Shown: one piece after another, positions 7,159 through 15,849 of the stretch
Position numbering within the stretch: the first letter of the stretch is position 1
Layout: every line of letters begins with the position of its first letter
Source of the DNA: an uncultured Collinsella sp.
GTDB lineage: Bacteria; Actinomycetota; Coriobacteriia; Coriobacteriales; Coriobacteriaceae
Direction of reading: 5' to 3'
NCBI GenBank assembly: GCA_900539035.1
Contig: UQAU01000001.1
Location: forward strand, 124,001 to 188,000
Length of the DNA: 64,000 nt
Program-made: the position numbers and the translations under genes
Notes under the pieces: model-generated
What the model saw: the letters and a program-made list of their open reading frames with translations, nothing else
What the model was told of the DNA's origin: nothing
The model's database searches: none

Positions 7159-10100
7159 ATTCGGAGCGCAGGGCTTCCACGGGATCCTTTTTGGATGCGC
7201 TACGGGCCGGCAGCAGGCCAGCGACAACCGTCAGCAGCACCGAAATCGCGATGAGCACCAGCGCATCCTGCACGGGCAGGCTCATCAGATTGGGTACCTG
7301 TTTGGCAGCAAGCGCCCAGGCATTAACCGGAAAGCTCACGGCCACCACGACGACAATAGCAAAGACGCCGGCAATGAGGCCCTCGATACATGTCTCGGCA
7401 TTGAATACGTTGGCCACGTTGCGCTTCGACGCGCCGATCGCGCGCAGGATGCCAATCTCCTTTTTGCGTTCCAGCACGCTGATGTAGGTGATGATGCCGA
7501 TCATGATGGAGCTCACCACCAGGCTGATACTCACGAATGCGATGAGCACCAAGCTGATGGTGTTCACGATGTCGGTCACCGAACCCATGATGATGCCCAT
7601 GTAGTCGGTGTACGAAATTGCCCGATCATCATGGCCAGCGGCTTTGACCTGCTTGTTGTACGCGTCGATGTGATCGAGCACGCGCTCCTTGGCCTCAAAG
7701 TCACGCGGGAAAATCTTGACTGAGATGGGGTCTGCCTCGTCCGCATAGCCCAACGTGGTCAGATTGTTGTCGTAGGTGAGCTTCGACGCCTTCGCATAGC
7801 TCATCATGAGCGAGCTCAGGTCCTCGGCGCCCATGTTGAAGTGGATGGCATGAGCAAAGGCACTCGCATCCACGCGCATGGCGCTCGCCAGGTTAGCAAA
7901 ACTCGAAGACATCTGCGTCGCCACCTGGTCCATAAGCCCTGCCGCGCCCGCCTTGAGTTGGGATGATACCGTCGACACTATCTGCTCGCTGATTGCCTTC
8001 ATCACCTGATCCATAGCCTGCTGCAGATACGGAGCCAGCTGCTTTTGCACATAGTCGGTCATCGCCTGCTGCAGACGCTCGGCCAGGGCATCGCCGCCGA
8101 GCGCTTTGAGCTGGGCCAGGATTTGCTGAGCTGTGTCATCATTCTCAAGATACGTCGAGAATGCGGCAGAGAGCTTTGACGCGTCCTTAAGATCTTCGGG
8201 CGACAGCGCCTTAAACTGATCAGACTGCAAAAAGCCCTCAAACAGCTGGTTGGCTAGCGTTCCCACCTGCTGCATTTGCTCGGGCGTGAGTTCCAGACCG
8301 TCAAAGATACCCGAGAAATCTGGGGTTGGCGCTTTTGCCATGATGTCGCTGAAGTCGATGTCCTTGCCAACGCCCGAAAGGTCAATGTCCAGCCCGGACA
8401 AGTCAAGACCCGACAGGTCCATACCGCCGGCCGCACCCGAAAGTGCAGACGTATCGAACGAGAACGCGCTCTTGAGCGCCGCCTCGTCCACACTGAACAT
8501 GCTGCCCAGATCCACGCCTTGCTTGGCCTCGCCTTGCAGTTCGTCGAAGGTTTTGCCCGTAAAGACATCCGTCTCGGGGTGGGCGAGTTGCTCCTGCACA
8601 ATCTGCGAATCGGCAGCGCGCTCCATAAGCTGGCGAGTCAGTGCATGCGTATAGGCAATGCCCGGAGACAACGCACTCGCATTGGCCGTCTCGTTAGGTC
8701 GCACCACGCCCACAATGTGCACGTCAATACCGTCGGCAACCTTGGCAGCCATAAAGTCGGCGTCGTCAGACATGTCGGTCCACATGCCGGTCTCTTCGTT
8801 TTTGCGATAGGCATCGGCCGGCGACAGCACCTTAAACGTCGTGGACAGCGCATCGTCGTAGGTAAAGTCGGCGCCGGTCTCGGGCGTTTCGATCTTACCG
8901 TCAGCCGTCATGGCGCTGTTAACCAGGTCGTTGAGCTCGTTGATATCCAGCGCGCCGATGCTGTAGAGCGTGTAGTCGCCCACCGTTCCACGGCTCGAAA
9001 GCACCATTACGGCTTCGTTAGCAGACGTGGGCCAATGACCGGCGACGACATCGTACTGGCTGTCGAGCAGGCTCTGGTCGTCAATCATCTCGTTAAAGAC
9101 CGAGGTTCCCATGGATTCCATGCTCACCGTTGCCGCCGAGCTCGCGCCTCCGCTCATGGCCTCGGTCATGGCGTTGGGCACCAGCCGGACAGGCTTCTCA
9201 TCGCCCTTGCCGGCACGATAGACAACCGGCGATACACCGTAGCCGTACTGAATGGCGTTGACCTCTTTATCGATGCCGTCGCCACCGGCATCGAGCCATG
9301 CCTTAAAGCTCTTCATGTCGTTAGACTTAACGCTCGCGAACATATCCTTTACGGCCGTAATCACGGGAATCTTATCGGTTCCCTGAGCCTTGCCGCCGGC
9401 ACTGTCGTCGGACGAATCCTCGCTCTTGGACGTATCGTCGCCCGTGGCCCCCTGACCGCCCATCATGGACGACAGGTCGTAATCCTGCTTGGAAATGGTG
9501 AGCGGGTAGCTCGAGAGCGTATCCTCCTCGACCTTTTTGATGTAGCCGTTTACGCCGTTGGACAGCGCCAGAATCGCCGCGATACCGATAATGCCAATCG
9601 AGCCCGCAAAGGCAGTCATGGCCGTGCGGCCTTTTTTGGTCATGAGGTTGCGGGCAGAAAGCCCCAGCGCCGTCACAAAGCTCATCGAGGTTTTGCGCGT
9701 AGGCTTTGCCTCGCGGCGCGTGGCGTCAGCGACATCGAAAGGATCGGAATCGTCGGTGATCTTGCCGTCCGCCAGGTTGACGATGCGCGTGGCGTATTGG
9801 TACGCCAGCTCGGGATTGTGCGTGACCATAATAACCAGACGGTCGCGTGCAACTTCCTTGAGCAAGTCCATGACCTGCACGGACGTTATGGAATCCAAGG
9901 CGCCGGTCGGCTCGTCGGCCAGCACAATCTCGGGATCGTTGATCAGGGCACGGGCGATGGCCACGCGCTGCATCTGTCCGCCCGATAGCTGGCTCGGGCG
10001 CTTGTTCATGTGCTCGCCCAGGCCGACTTTCTCCAACGCCTCGCGCGCACGCTGGCGGCGCTCGGCATGCCCCACGCCCGTGAGCGTAAGCGCCAGCTCC

Positions 10101-10411
10101 ACGTTTTCCAAAATGGTCTGATGCGGAATGAGGTTATAGCTCTGGAACACAAAGCCGATGCGGTTATTGCGATAGGCATCCCAATTGCGATCGTGAAAAT
10201 CCTTGGTCGAAATACCGTCGATCAGCAGGTCGCCGGAATCGAAATGATCAAGCCCGCCGATAACGTTGAGCATCGTAGTTTTGCCCGAGCCCGAGGGACC
10301 CAGAATGGCCACGAACTCGTTATCGCGAAAAGACAGGCTTACGCTGTCGAGCGCCACCTGCGTAAACGACTGCGTAACGTATCTTTTGCAAATACCTTTG
10401 AGCTCCAGCAT
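7157..10411 (-). CDS. MacB-like ABC transporter, fused ATPase and FtsX/MacB-type permease
   Basis: 1,084 residues. The N-terminal ATPase (about 1-225) has Walker A GPSGSGKT, signature LSGGQMQRVA, Walker B IVLADEPTG and a VTHNPELA switch. A transmembrane helix at about 260-285 follows. Next is a large extracytoplasmic domain of more than 500 residues, rich in Asp/Ser and containing a low-complexity stretch of DLSGLDLSGLD type. At the C-terminus are three FtsX-like helices with LERKKEIGILRAIGAS and a KKDPVEALRSE tail. It would form a homodimeric mechanotransmitting exporter or signalling complex. ATG 10411 is preferred over TTG 10420 because GGGAGAGG lies 9 bases before it. It is preceded by a terminator and lies alone. 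Confidence 0.92.
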   Translation of the reverse strand: MLELKGICKRYVTQSFTQVALDSVSLSFRDNEFVAILGPSGSGKTTMLNVIGGLDHFDSGDLLIDGISTKDFHDRNWDAYRNNRIGFVFQSYNLIPHQTILENVELALTLTGVGHAERRQRAREALEKVGLGEHMNKRPSQLSGGQMQRVAIARALINDPEIVLADEPTGALDSITSVQVMDLLKEVARDRLVIMVTHNPELAYQYATRIVNLADGKITDDSDPFDVADATRREAKPTRKTSMSFVTALGLSARNLMTKKGRTAMTAFAGSIGIIGIAAILALSNGVNGYIKKVEEDTLSSYPLTISKQDYDLSSMMGGQGATGDDTSKSEDSSDDSAGGKAQGTDKIPVITAVKDMFASVKSNDMKSFKAWLDAGGDGIDKEVNAIQYGYGVSPVVYRAGKGDEKPVRLVPNAMTEAMSGGASSAATVSMESMGTSVFNEMIDDQSLLDSQYDVVAGHWPTSANEAVMVLSSRGTVGDYTLYSIGALDINELNDLVNSAMTADGKIETPETGADFTYDDALSTTFKVLSPADAYRKNEETGMWTDMSDDADFMAAKVADGIDVHIVGVVRPNETANASALSPGIAYTHALTRQLMERAADSQIVQEQLAHPETDVFTGKTFDELQGEAKQGVDLGSMFSVDEAALKSAFSFDTSALSGAAGGMDLSGLDLSGLDIDLSGVGKDIDFSDIMAKAPTPDFSGIFDGLELTPEQMQQVGTLANQLFEGFLQSDQFKALSPEDLKDASKLSAAFSTYLENDDTAQQILAQLKALGGDALAERLQQAMTDYVQKQLAPYLQQAMDQVMKAISEQIVSTVSSQLKAGAAGLMDQVATQMSSSFANLASAMRVDASAFAHAIHFNMGAEDLSSLMMSYAKASKLTYDNNLTTLGYADEADPISVKIFPRDFEAKERVLDHIDAYNKQVKAAGHDDRAISYTDYMGIIMGSVTDIVNTISLVLIAFVSISLVVSSIMIGIITYISVLERKKEIGILRAIGASKRNVANVFNAETCIEGLIAGVFAIVVVVAVSFPVNAWALAAKQVPNLMSLPVQDALVLIAISVLLTVVAGLLPARSASKKDPVEALRSE

Positions 10412-10556
10412 GGACGGCAACCTCTCCCACGCGGGCGCACTTGCCCGCTCTCCCCCGCCGTTCGTATTCGACGCGTTTGTCCTACTCTATCCCCATTTTT
10501 TGCCGGCGCCAGTGAGGAATGTAACGAAGCCCGCCAAAAAGCGAACGGGACGGCGC

Positions 10557-10586
10557 CTAAAAGAAGAGGCCCCGAGCGGGACCTCT
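10557..10586 (-). terminator. Rho-independent terminator of the TlpA operon
   Basis: Read on the minus strand, an AGAGGTCCC/GGGGCCTCT stem with a 4-base loop is followed by TCTTTT. It lies 80 bp past the TlpA stop. Confidence 0.7.
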
Positions 10587-10665
10587 ATATGGTGGAGATT
10601 ATCTTGAAAGGCAGCGGACTACTCCGCACAGCGGCGCACGATCCTCGCCATGCTTTACGCGTTTT

Positions 10666-11637
10666 TTACTGCTCGCTATTCGCAATCGCCTGGTCGATAA
10701 GCTTGTCGAGTGCTGCGCGCTGCTCGGCGGAGCTAATGGCTCCCACGATTGGATCCCCTACGATGTTGCCGTTCTGATCGATGACATACGTTGTCGGGAA
10801 CGAGAACAAATTTGACGTAAACTTACCGGCCTCGCTATCCGACTTGAACCAGATGTTCTTATATGTCACGCCCTTCTTGCTCAGCACGTCCTTGGCATCT
10901 GCGATCTCGCCCTTGTTGCCATCGAGCGTAAAGGAATTGACGCCCACGACCTGGCCGCCCTTCTCGGCAAGCTCCTGATTCAGCTTCTCAAGATCGCCCA
11001 ACTCGCCCACGCACGGCTTGCAAGTGGTGAACCAGAAGTTCATGACGGTGACCTTGTTCTTAGAGAACAGCTCGTCGCTGTTCACGTCGTTGCCATCCAG
11101 GTCCTTGCCCGTAAAGCTGGGGAACTTCGTCGCCTCGCTCGAAGCATTGGCACCAGCCGTCATGCCAGCGGCCGAAGCGTCGACGCTCTCGCCTTCGCTC
11201 GGCGTGCTTCCACAGCCGGGGAACTCCTTCTCCAAGCTCTCGAGCTTGTCCTCGATCTCCTTGATCTGCTGTGCACCGGCTTTGAGCGTCTTGAGCTCAT
11301 CCGCCGTGAACTCATCCTTGGCACCGTCGATGGTCTTGAGCAGGAAATCGCCGTAATTGCTACCGTCCTCAATCATTGCCGATTCTTTATTTGCCGCATT
11401 GAATACCTTTTCCCACAGCGCGTTATCACTCGAAAGGATATCGTTCTCCTTTTTCATGAGCTTCGCATACAGCTCGGCGGCCTCGTCGGCATTGGTCGGC
11501 TTCCGCGCGGTGAGTTCTGCGATCTTAGGATCGGAGCTCGCAGATTCGCTCGCATTGCCACCGGGCGCCGAACATGCCACAAGGCACAAGGCCAATACCG
11601 GCACCATAAACAGGGCCGCAATCTTAGAAAGCTTCAT
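10666..11637 (-). CDS. TlpA/ResA-like thioredoxin-fold lipoprotein
   Basis: 323 residues. A lipoprotein signal (MKLSKIAALFMVPVLALCLV-AC, lipobox LVAC, Cys22) anchors it outside the membrane. A helical, charged linker domain follows (about 30-165), then an AhpC/TSA-thioredoxin domain with the CxxC centre TTCKPCVGEL and the cis-proline strand FSFPTTYVID. ATG 11637 fits a GGAGG 7 bases upstream better than ATG 11643. It is the last gene of an operon after the CD1871A-like peptide and the 4Fe-4S membrane protein. The likely role is thiol-disulfide exchange outside the cell, fed with electrons through that membrane protein; the direction of flow is inferred. Confidence 0.88.
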   Translation of the reverse strand: MKLSKIAALFMVPVLALCLVACSAPGGNASESASSDPKIAELTARKPTNADEAAELYAKLMKKENDILSSDNALWEKVFNAANKESAMIEDGSNYGDFLLKTIDGAKDEFTADELKTLKAGAQQIKEIEDKLESLEKEFPGCGSTPSEGESVDASAAGMTAGANASSEATKFPSFTGKDLDGNDVNSDELFSKNKVTVMNFWFTTCKPCVGELGDLEKLNQELAEKGGQVVGVNSFTLDGNKGEIADAKDVLSKKGVTYKNIWFKSDSEAGKFTSNLFSFPTTYVIDQNGNIVGDPIVGAISSAEQRAALDKLIDQAIANSEQ

Positions 11638-11666
11638 GGTCATTCCTCCGTTTTGTCGAAGCTTGT

Positions 11667-12569
11667 TTACTTTTTTTCGGCGGTCAAGGGAATCTTTTCC
11701 GCCGACACATCCAGGCCATAGCGATAGCTGATGGCATCGACGGGACAGGCCCCGATGCACTTTCCGCACCGGATACATTCGGCATGATTGGGCGCGCGGA
11801 CCACATCAACGTCCATCTGACAAACCTTTGAGCACTTGCCGCACGAGACGCATTTGCACGCGTCGACCCGTATCCCCAGTAAGGACACCTTGTTCATGAG
11901 CGCATAGAATGCGCCGAGCGGGCAAATCCATTTGCAGAAGGGGCGATAGAACAAAACGCTCAGCACTACCACGGCAATGAGAACGACAAGTTTCCAGGTA
12001 AAGAGCTGCCCCAGCGCAGATCGAATGCCGGCATTGGCAATGGCCAGCGGAATGGCGCCCTCGAGCACACCCTGTGGACAGATGTACTTACAAAAGAACG
12101 GGTCGCCCATGCCCACGTCGTTAACCACCAAGACGGGCAGCAGCACCACGGCAAACAGCAACACGACGTACTTGATGTACGTGAGCGGCTTGAGCTTTTT
12201 CGTGGAGAACTTTTTGCCGGGAATCTTGTGCAGCAGCTCTTGTAGCCAGCCAAACGGGCACAGAAAGCCGCATACAAAGCGTCCCAGCAGCACGCCGAGC
12301 AAAATGAGCGTACCGGTGACGTAGTAAGAAAAGTTGAACTTGGATGAACCTACCACCGACTGGAACGACCCGATGGGGCACGCACCCGATGCCGCGGGGC
12401 ACGAATAGCAATTAAGTCCAGGTACGCAGACTGTTTTTCCCGCGCCCTGATAGATGCCGCCTTTGGCAAAGTTTGGCAGGTGAATGTTGGTGACGAGCGT
12501 CGCCGCCGCCTGAATGAATCCGCGAAATCGAGCCAAAACATGCGACGCAGTGTTTTCTCTTTTATCCAA
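11667..12569 (-). CDS. 4Fe-4S membrane protein (NapH/CcoG-like)
   Basis: About 300 residues with several membrane helices and three repeats of the CxxxCP type: CGFLCPFGW, FCKYICPQG and FCKWICPLG. The C-terminal domain is a classic 2[4Fe-4S] ferredoxin (CVSCGKCSKVC and CIRCGKCIGACPVD). The N-terminus also has a Cys-rich segment (CVPGLNCYSCPAASGACP). Such proteins pass electrons across or along the membrane to an external redox partner. TTG 12569 is taken as the start: it overlaps the stop of the upstream small gene, and GGAG lies 10 bases before it. No in-frame ATG lies close by, so this start is the weakest point of the call. Confidence 0.82.
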   Translation of the reverse strand: MDKRENTASHVLARFRGFIQAAATLVTNIHLPNFAKGGIYQGAGKTVCVPGLNCYSCPAASGACPIGSFQSVVGSSKFNFSYYVTGTLILLGVLLGRFVCGFLCPFGWLQELLHKIPGKKFSTKKLKPLTYIKYVVLLFAVVLLPVLVVNDVGMGDPFFCKYICPQGVLEGAIPLAIANAGIRSALGQLFTWKLVVLIAVVVLSVLFYRPFCKWICPLGAFYALMNKVSLLGIRVDACKCVSCGKCSKVCQMDVDVVRAPNHAECIRCGKCIGACPVDAISYRYGLDVSAEKIPLTAEKK

Positions 12570-12708
12570 TTCCGATACACTCCAAGCACAGCCTAATCGC
12601 TTTGGCCAGCACGGCATCCGCCTCGCCACGCATAACGCCAAAGCACACCATGGCAATTCCGACGATCAACAAAGCGACCTGTACCACGGGTTTTACCGCT
12701 TTGAACAA
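12562..12708 (-). CDS. CD1871A-family small CxxC membrane peptide
   Basis: 48 residues. A TTG at 12708 is preceded by AAAGGAG at 8 bases. The sequence has one hydrophobic helix (VVQVALLIVGIAMVCFGV), then MRGEADAVLAKAIRLC and the family ending CLECIGIG with its CxxC-type pair. This matches the CD1871A-like small proteins that accompany 4Fe-4S/TlpA operons. Its stop overlaps the start of the next gene by 8 bp, suggesting translational coupling. Function is unknown; the position points to a redox partner or assembly factor. Confidence 0.82.
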   Translation of the reverse strand: MFKAVKPVVQVALLIVGIAMVCFGVMRGEADAVLAKAIRLCLECIGIG

Positions 12709-12798
12709 CCTGACCACTCCTTTCGTTACGCGACCATTGGACCATATCGACTATAAAATCCGTGTTAAGCGCGATTTGGAATGTGCAAGGAGACTGTT

Positions 12799-13473
12799 AT
12801 GCGTATTTTGATCGTCGAGGACGAGCGGGCGCTGTGTGACGCAATCGCGCGCAGCTTGCGAAACTTGGCGTACAGTGTCGACTGCTGCCACGACGGACAG
12901 GAGGCGCTCGACCTACTGGACGTTGAGGCCTTCGACCTTGTGGTACTCGACCTCAACCTTCCCCGCATCGACGGCATGACCGTACTCAGGGAACTTAGGA
13001 AAACTGACTGCGAGACTAAGGTACTGATTCTGTCCGCACGTGGCGAAGTATCCGACAAAGTCGACGGACTCGATGCCGGCGCCAACGATTACCTCACCAA
13101 GCCGTTTCATCTGGACGAACTTGCGGCAAGGATCCGCAGCCTTACCCTCAGGCGCTTCGCACAAAGCGACATAGTATTAACCTGCGGAAAGCTCCGCTTT
13201 GACACCAAGGCGCGCATCGCTTCCGTGGACAGCGAGGCTCTATCTCTTACACGCAAGGAAACGGGAATCTTGGAATACCTGATGCTTAATCAGGGGCGAC
13301 CGGTAAGCCAAGAGGAGCTTATCGAGCACGTTTGGGATAGCAGCGTGAACAGCTTTAGCAACGCAACCCGCGTTCACATCTCGTCACTCCGCAAAAAGCT
13401 ACGCAGCGCTTTGGGATACGACCCGATTCGCAATCGGATTGGAGAGGGCTACGTTATGGAGGATAACGAATGA
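12799..13473 (+). CDS. OmpR/PhoB-family response regulator
   Basis: 224 residues. The receiver domain has the acidic pair (VEDE, residues 7-10), phospho-acceptor Asp51 (VVLDLNLPRIDG) and Lys101 (DYLTKPF). The C-terminal winged helix has the RKETGILEYLMLNQGRPVS and VHISSLRKKLR elements. AAGGAG precedes ATG 12799. Its stop overlaps the sensor kinase start by 4 bp, and it diverges from the CD1871A/4Fe-4S/TlpA operon, which it may control; that is inferred. Confidence 0.93.
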   Translation: MRILIVEDERALCDAIARSLRNLAYSVDCCHDGQEALDLLDVEAFDLVVLDLNLPRIDGMTVLRELRKTDCETKVLILSARGEVSDKVDGLDAGANDYLTKPFHLDELAARIRSLTLRRFAQSDIVLTCGKLRFDTKARIASVDSEALSLTRKETGILEYLMLNQGRPVSQEELIEHVWDSSVNSFSNATRVHISSLRKKLRSALGYDPIRNRIGEGYVMEDNE

Positions 13474-14621
13474 AAAGGCTTTCGCTGCAATGGCGCATAA
13501 CGATTATGACGGCACTGCTCACGTGTGCGGTGTGCGTGCTGACGAACTGCCTGGTCGGCTATACGGGCATGCGCTACATGGATGCCATCGGCAGCAACAT
13601 CTCGGCCTTTAACGCTGCCGGCGCGAATTCGCCTCAGGCGTTCGACCCAACGAAAACGGCCCTCGATGACGAGGTCACGATCGTCGTAAACGACGCACAG
13701 GAATCTTTTGGCGCGACAGCCTGGTACATCACGGCTGGAGTCACACTCCTTGGCGGCGTGCTGGCATACTTTGTGAGCGGCCACGCGCTCAAGCCGCTAC
13801 GGGATTTTGCCGCCCAGGTGGAGCGCGTGCAGCCTGACAACCTAAGCGAAATCAGACTCAGTGAAGATGTACCCACCGAGCTACAACGATGCAGCGCCTC
13901 TTTCAACGACATGATCGCCCGTCTTGGCGAAGGGTTCTCTGCACAGCGTCAGTTTACCGGCAACGCCGCACACGAGCTGCGCACCCCGCTCGCCCTTATG
14001 CAAGCACAGATTGAACTATTCATCTCCGAGCACCCCGGTTTGCAACCCGAAACGGCCGAGCTGCTCGGCCTGCTACAAGAACAAACCGAGCGCATGTCTC
14101 GAATGGCCAAGGTATTGCTCGAGATGAGTGAGCTCCGCAGCGTTCCTTGCGAGGACGATGTGGAACTTGGTCCCTTGTCCGAAGAGGTCCTCACCGACCT
14201 TGCGCCACTTGCCGAAAATAAGGGCATAGCCCTCAATTGTGCTGGAGAAGCTTTAGTAATCGGGAGCGACACGCTCCTCTATCGGCTGGTGTTTAACCTG
14301 GTCGAAAATGCCATCCATTACAGCCGCTCCGACTCGGCTGTCAACGTCTCCATCTGCGACAACGACAGCCACGTGTTCCTGCGAGTCGAGGACCAGGGCC
14401 CGGGAATACCCAAGCAGTACCGTGAGAGCATCTTCCAACCGTTCCTTCGCCTAGACAAATCCCGCAGCAGGGCATACGGCGGCGCAGGACTCGGGCTAGC
14501 GCTCGTTTGGGAGATTGCAGCTCTTCACGGTGGCACGGTAGAGGTCGAAACAAGTTCCGAGAACGGAACCACCATGCTCGTAAGCCTTCCAAAACGATCC
14601 GCAGCGTTAACCGAACAGTAA
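13470..14621 (+). CDS. Sensor histidine kinase
   Basis: 383 residues. Two membrane helices (about 8-30 and 84-103) enclose a short extracytoplasmic loop of some 50 residues. HAMP-like sequence follows, then the dimerisation/phospho-acceptor box NAAHELRTPLAL (His168), N box NLVENAIHYS, G1 DQGPGIP and G2 GGAGLGLAL. It is the partner of the overlapping response regulator (ATGA junction). The small sensor loop suggests detection of a small molecule, ion or membrane stress rather than a large ligand. Confidence 0.93.
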   Translation: MKRLSLQWRITIMTALLTCAVCVLTNCLVGYTGMRYMDAIGSNISAFNAAGANSPQAFDPTKTALDDEVTIVVNDAQESFGATAWYITAGVTLLGGVLAYFVSGHALKPLRDFAAQVERVQPDNLSEIRLSEDVPTELQRCSASFNDMIARLGEGFSAQRQFTGNAAHELRTPLALMQAQIELFISEHPGLQPETAELLGLLQEQTERMSRMAKVLLEMSELRSVPCEDDVELGPLSEEVLTDLAPLAENKGIALNCAGEALVIGSDTLLYRLVFNLVENAIHYSRSDSAVNVSICDNDSHVFLRVEDQGPGIPKQYRESIFQPFLRLDKSRSRAYGGAGLGLALVWEIAALHGGTVEVETSSENGTTMLVSLPKRSAALTEQ

Positions 14622-14689
14622 AACGAAAGGGGTCCCGAGCAACAGGAGTACAATTGCTGCTATTGTTGCCAGCTGTTGGGAGATGGAAG

Positions 14690-15694
14690 ATGGACTGCGA
14701 TGGCTACCCATGCGTTCCCATGCCGTTGATGTGCACTGCCTTTGTGCCAGGGCAGATTGACGCTGCAGTTGCAGGCATTTCCGACCCCAATTCGCGCGCC
14801 ATTGCCACGGCAGAAGCGCTGTACTTTCGCGGACAGGCCGCCCTCGCTGCCAAAACGGCGCGCCCCTATCTTGACGCCACCGACCCCGCACTGCGCTATT
14901 CCGCATGCTTTATCTGCGGATATGCCAGCCTGTCGCTCAACCGTATCGCCGACGCCCGCCGGTGCCTTGCTGGCATCCTCGATACGCCGGCCGACGAGGA
15001 ATCGCCCGCCATCCACGCTACGCATATCCTGTTCGCCTCCGCCGCGAGCGTCCTGCTGCACTTGCCTTCCCCGTATTCCGCCGAAGAGTTTTATCCGCTT
15101 GCGGCGCATCTGCCCGAAGGCCTGCGCCTGTTCGCCAGCTACGTGATGGCGCATGCCCTGTACCTGCGCGGCGAATATGGCCGCAGTCTGGGCATGGCGG
15201 AAAACGCCCTGATCATGAAACAGGGAAGCTATCCGATCTCGGAACTGTTCCTGCACCTGGCAGCTTCCATGGCATGCATGAGCCTCAAGGACATCGACGC
15301 CGCAAAAACGCACTTCGGAGCCGCTTGGAACATTGCGCGCCCCGACGGCCTTATCGAGCTCATTGGCGAGCACCACGGCCTTTTGCAGGGACTCATCGAG
15401 GCATGCCTAAAATCGCAATACCCTGACGATTTCGCACGCATCATCGAGATTACGTATCGATTCAGCTACGGCTGGCGGCGCATCCACAACCCCGATTCGG
15501 GCGAGGACGTGGCCGACGATTTAACGACCACAGAGTTCACCATGGCCATGCTCGCCTGCCGCGGATGGACCAACGCCGAAATCGCACGCCACATGGACGT
15601 ATCGCCGGGCACTGTTAAAAACCGCCTATCAGGAGTGTATGCCAAGCTTGGTATCGGAACCCGCGCCGAGCTGGTCGCGCATATGTTGCGTTAG
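14690..15694 (+). CDS. LuxR-type regulator with TPR-like N-terminal region
   Basis: 334 residues from ATG 14690, with GGGAG 7 bases before it. The C-terminus is a GerE/LuxR HTH (LTTTEFTMAMLACRGWTNAE, then IARHMDVSPGTVKNRLSGVYAKLG). The rest is Ala-rich and helical, with repeated blocks resembling tetratricopeptides (ATAEALYFRGQAALAAKTA, YVMAHALYLRGEYGRSLGMA). No receiver domain is present. It sits 155 bp upstream of, and codirectional with, the giant surface-protein gene and may control it. Confidence 0.85.
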   Translation: MDCDGYPCVPMPLMCTAFVPGQIDAAVAGISDPNSRAIATAEALYFRGQAALAAKTARPYLDATDPALRYSACFICGYASLSLNRIADARRCLAGILDTPADEESPAIHATHILFASAASVLLHLPSPYSAEEFYPLAAHLPEGLRLFASYVMAHALYLRGEYGRSLGMAENALIMKQGSYPISELFLHLAASMACMSLKDIDAAKTHFGAAWNIARPDGLIELIGEHHGLLQGLIEACLKSQYPDDFARIIEITYRFSYGWRRIHNPDSGEDVADDLTTTEFTMAMLACRGWTNAEIARHMDVSPGTVKNRLSGVYAKLGIGTRAELVAHMLR

Positions 15695-15849
15695 CGACCG
15701 GGCTGCCAAGCGCATCGAACGCGTTCCGGAACCCGGCGCTTCGCTCGATTAATTTGGACATTTTGACCCTTGAACGGCACTACCGCCACGTGACGCCTTC
15801 CCGTAAAATTGGATTATTTCCACCGATACCTGCGGGATGGGAGCCAAAG

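Noticed and set aside
8276..9988. 570-codon open frame on the plus strand opposite the ABC transporter
   Set aside because: It runs antisense to a gene with complete ABC motifs; its Arg/His/Val-rich product has no domain and it lacks a ribosome site.
14507..14689. N-terminal extension of the LuxR-type protein
   Set aside because: It overlaps the histidine kinase gene, has no ribosome site, and the extra sequence is Arg-rich out-of-frame translation.
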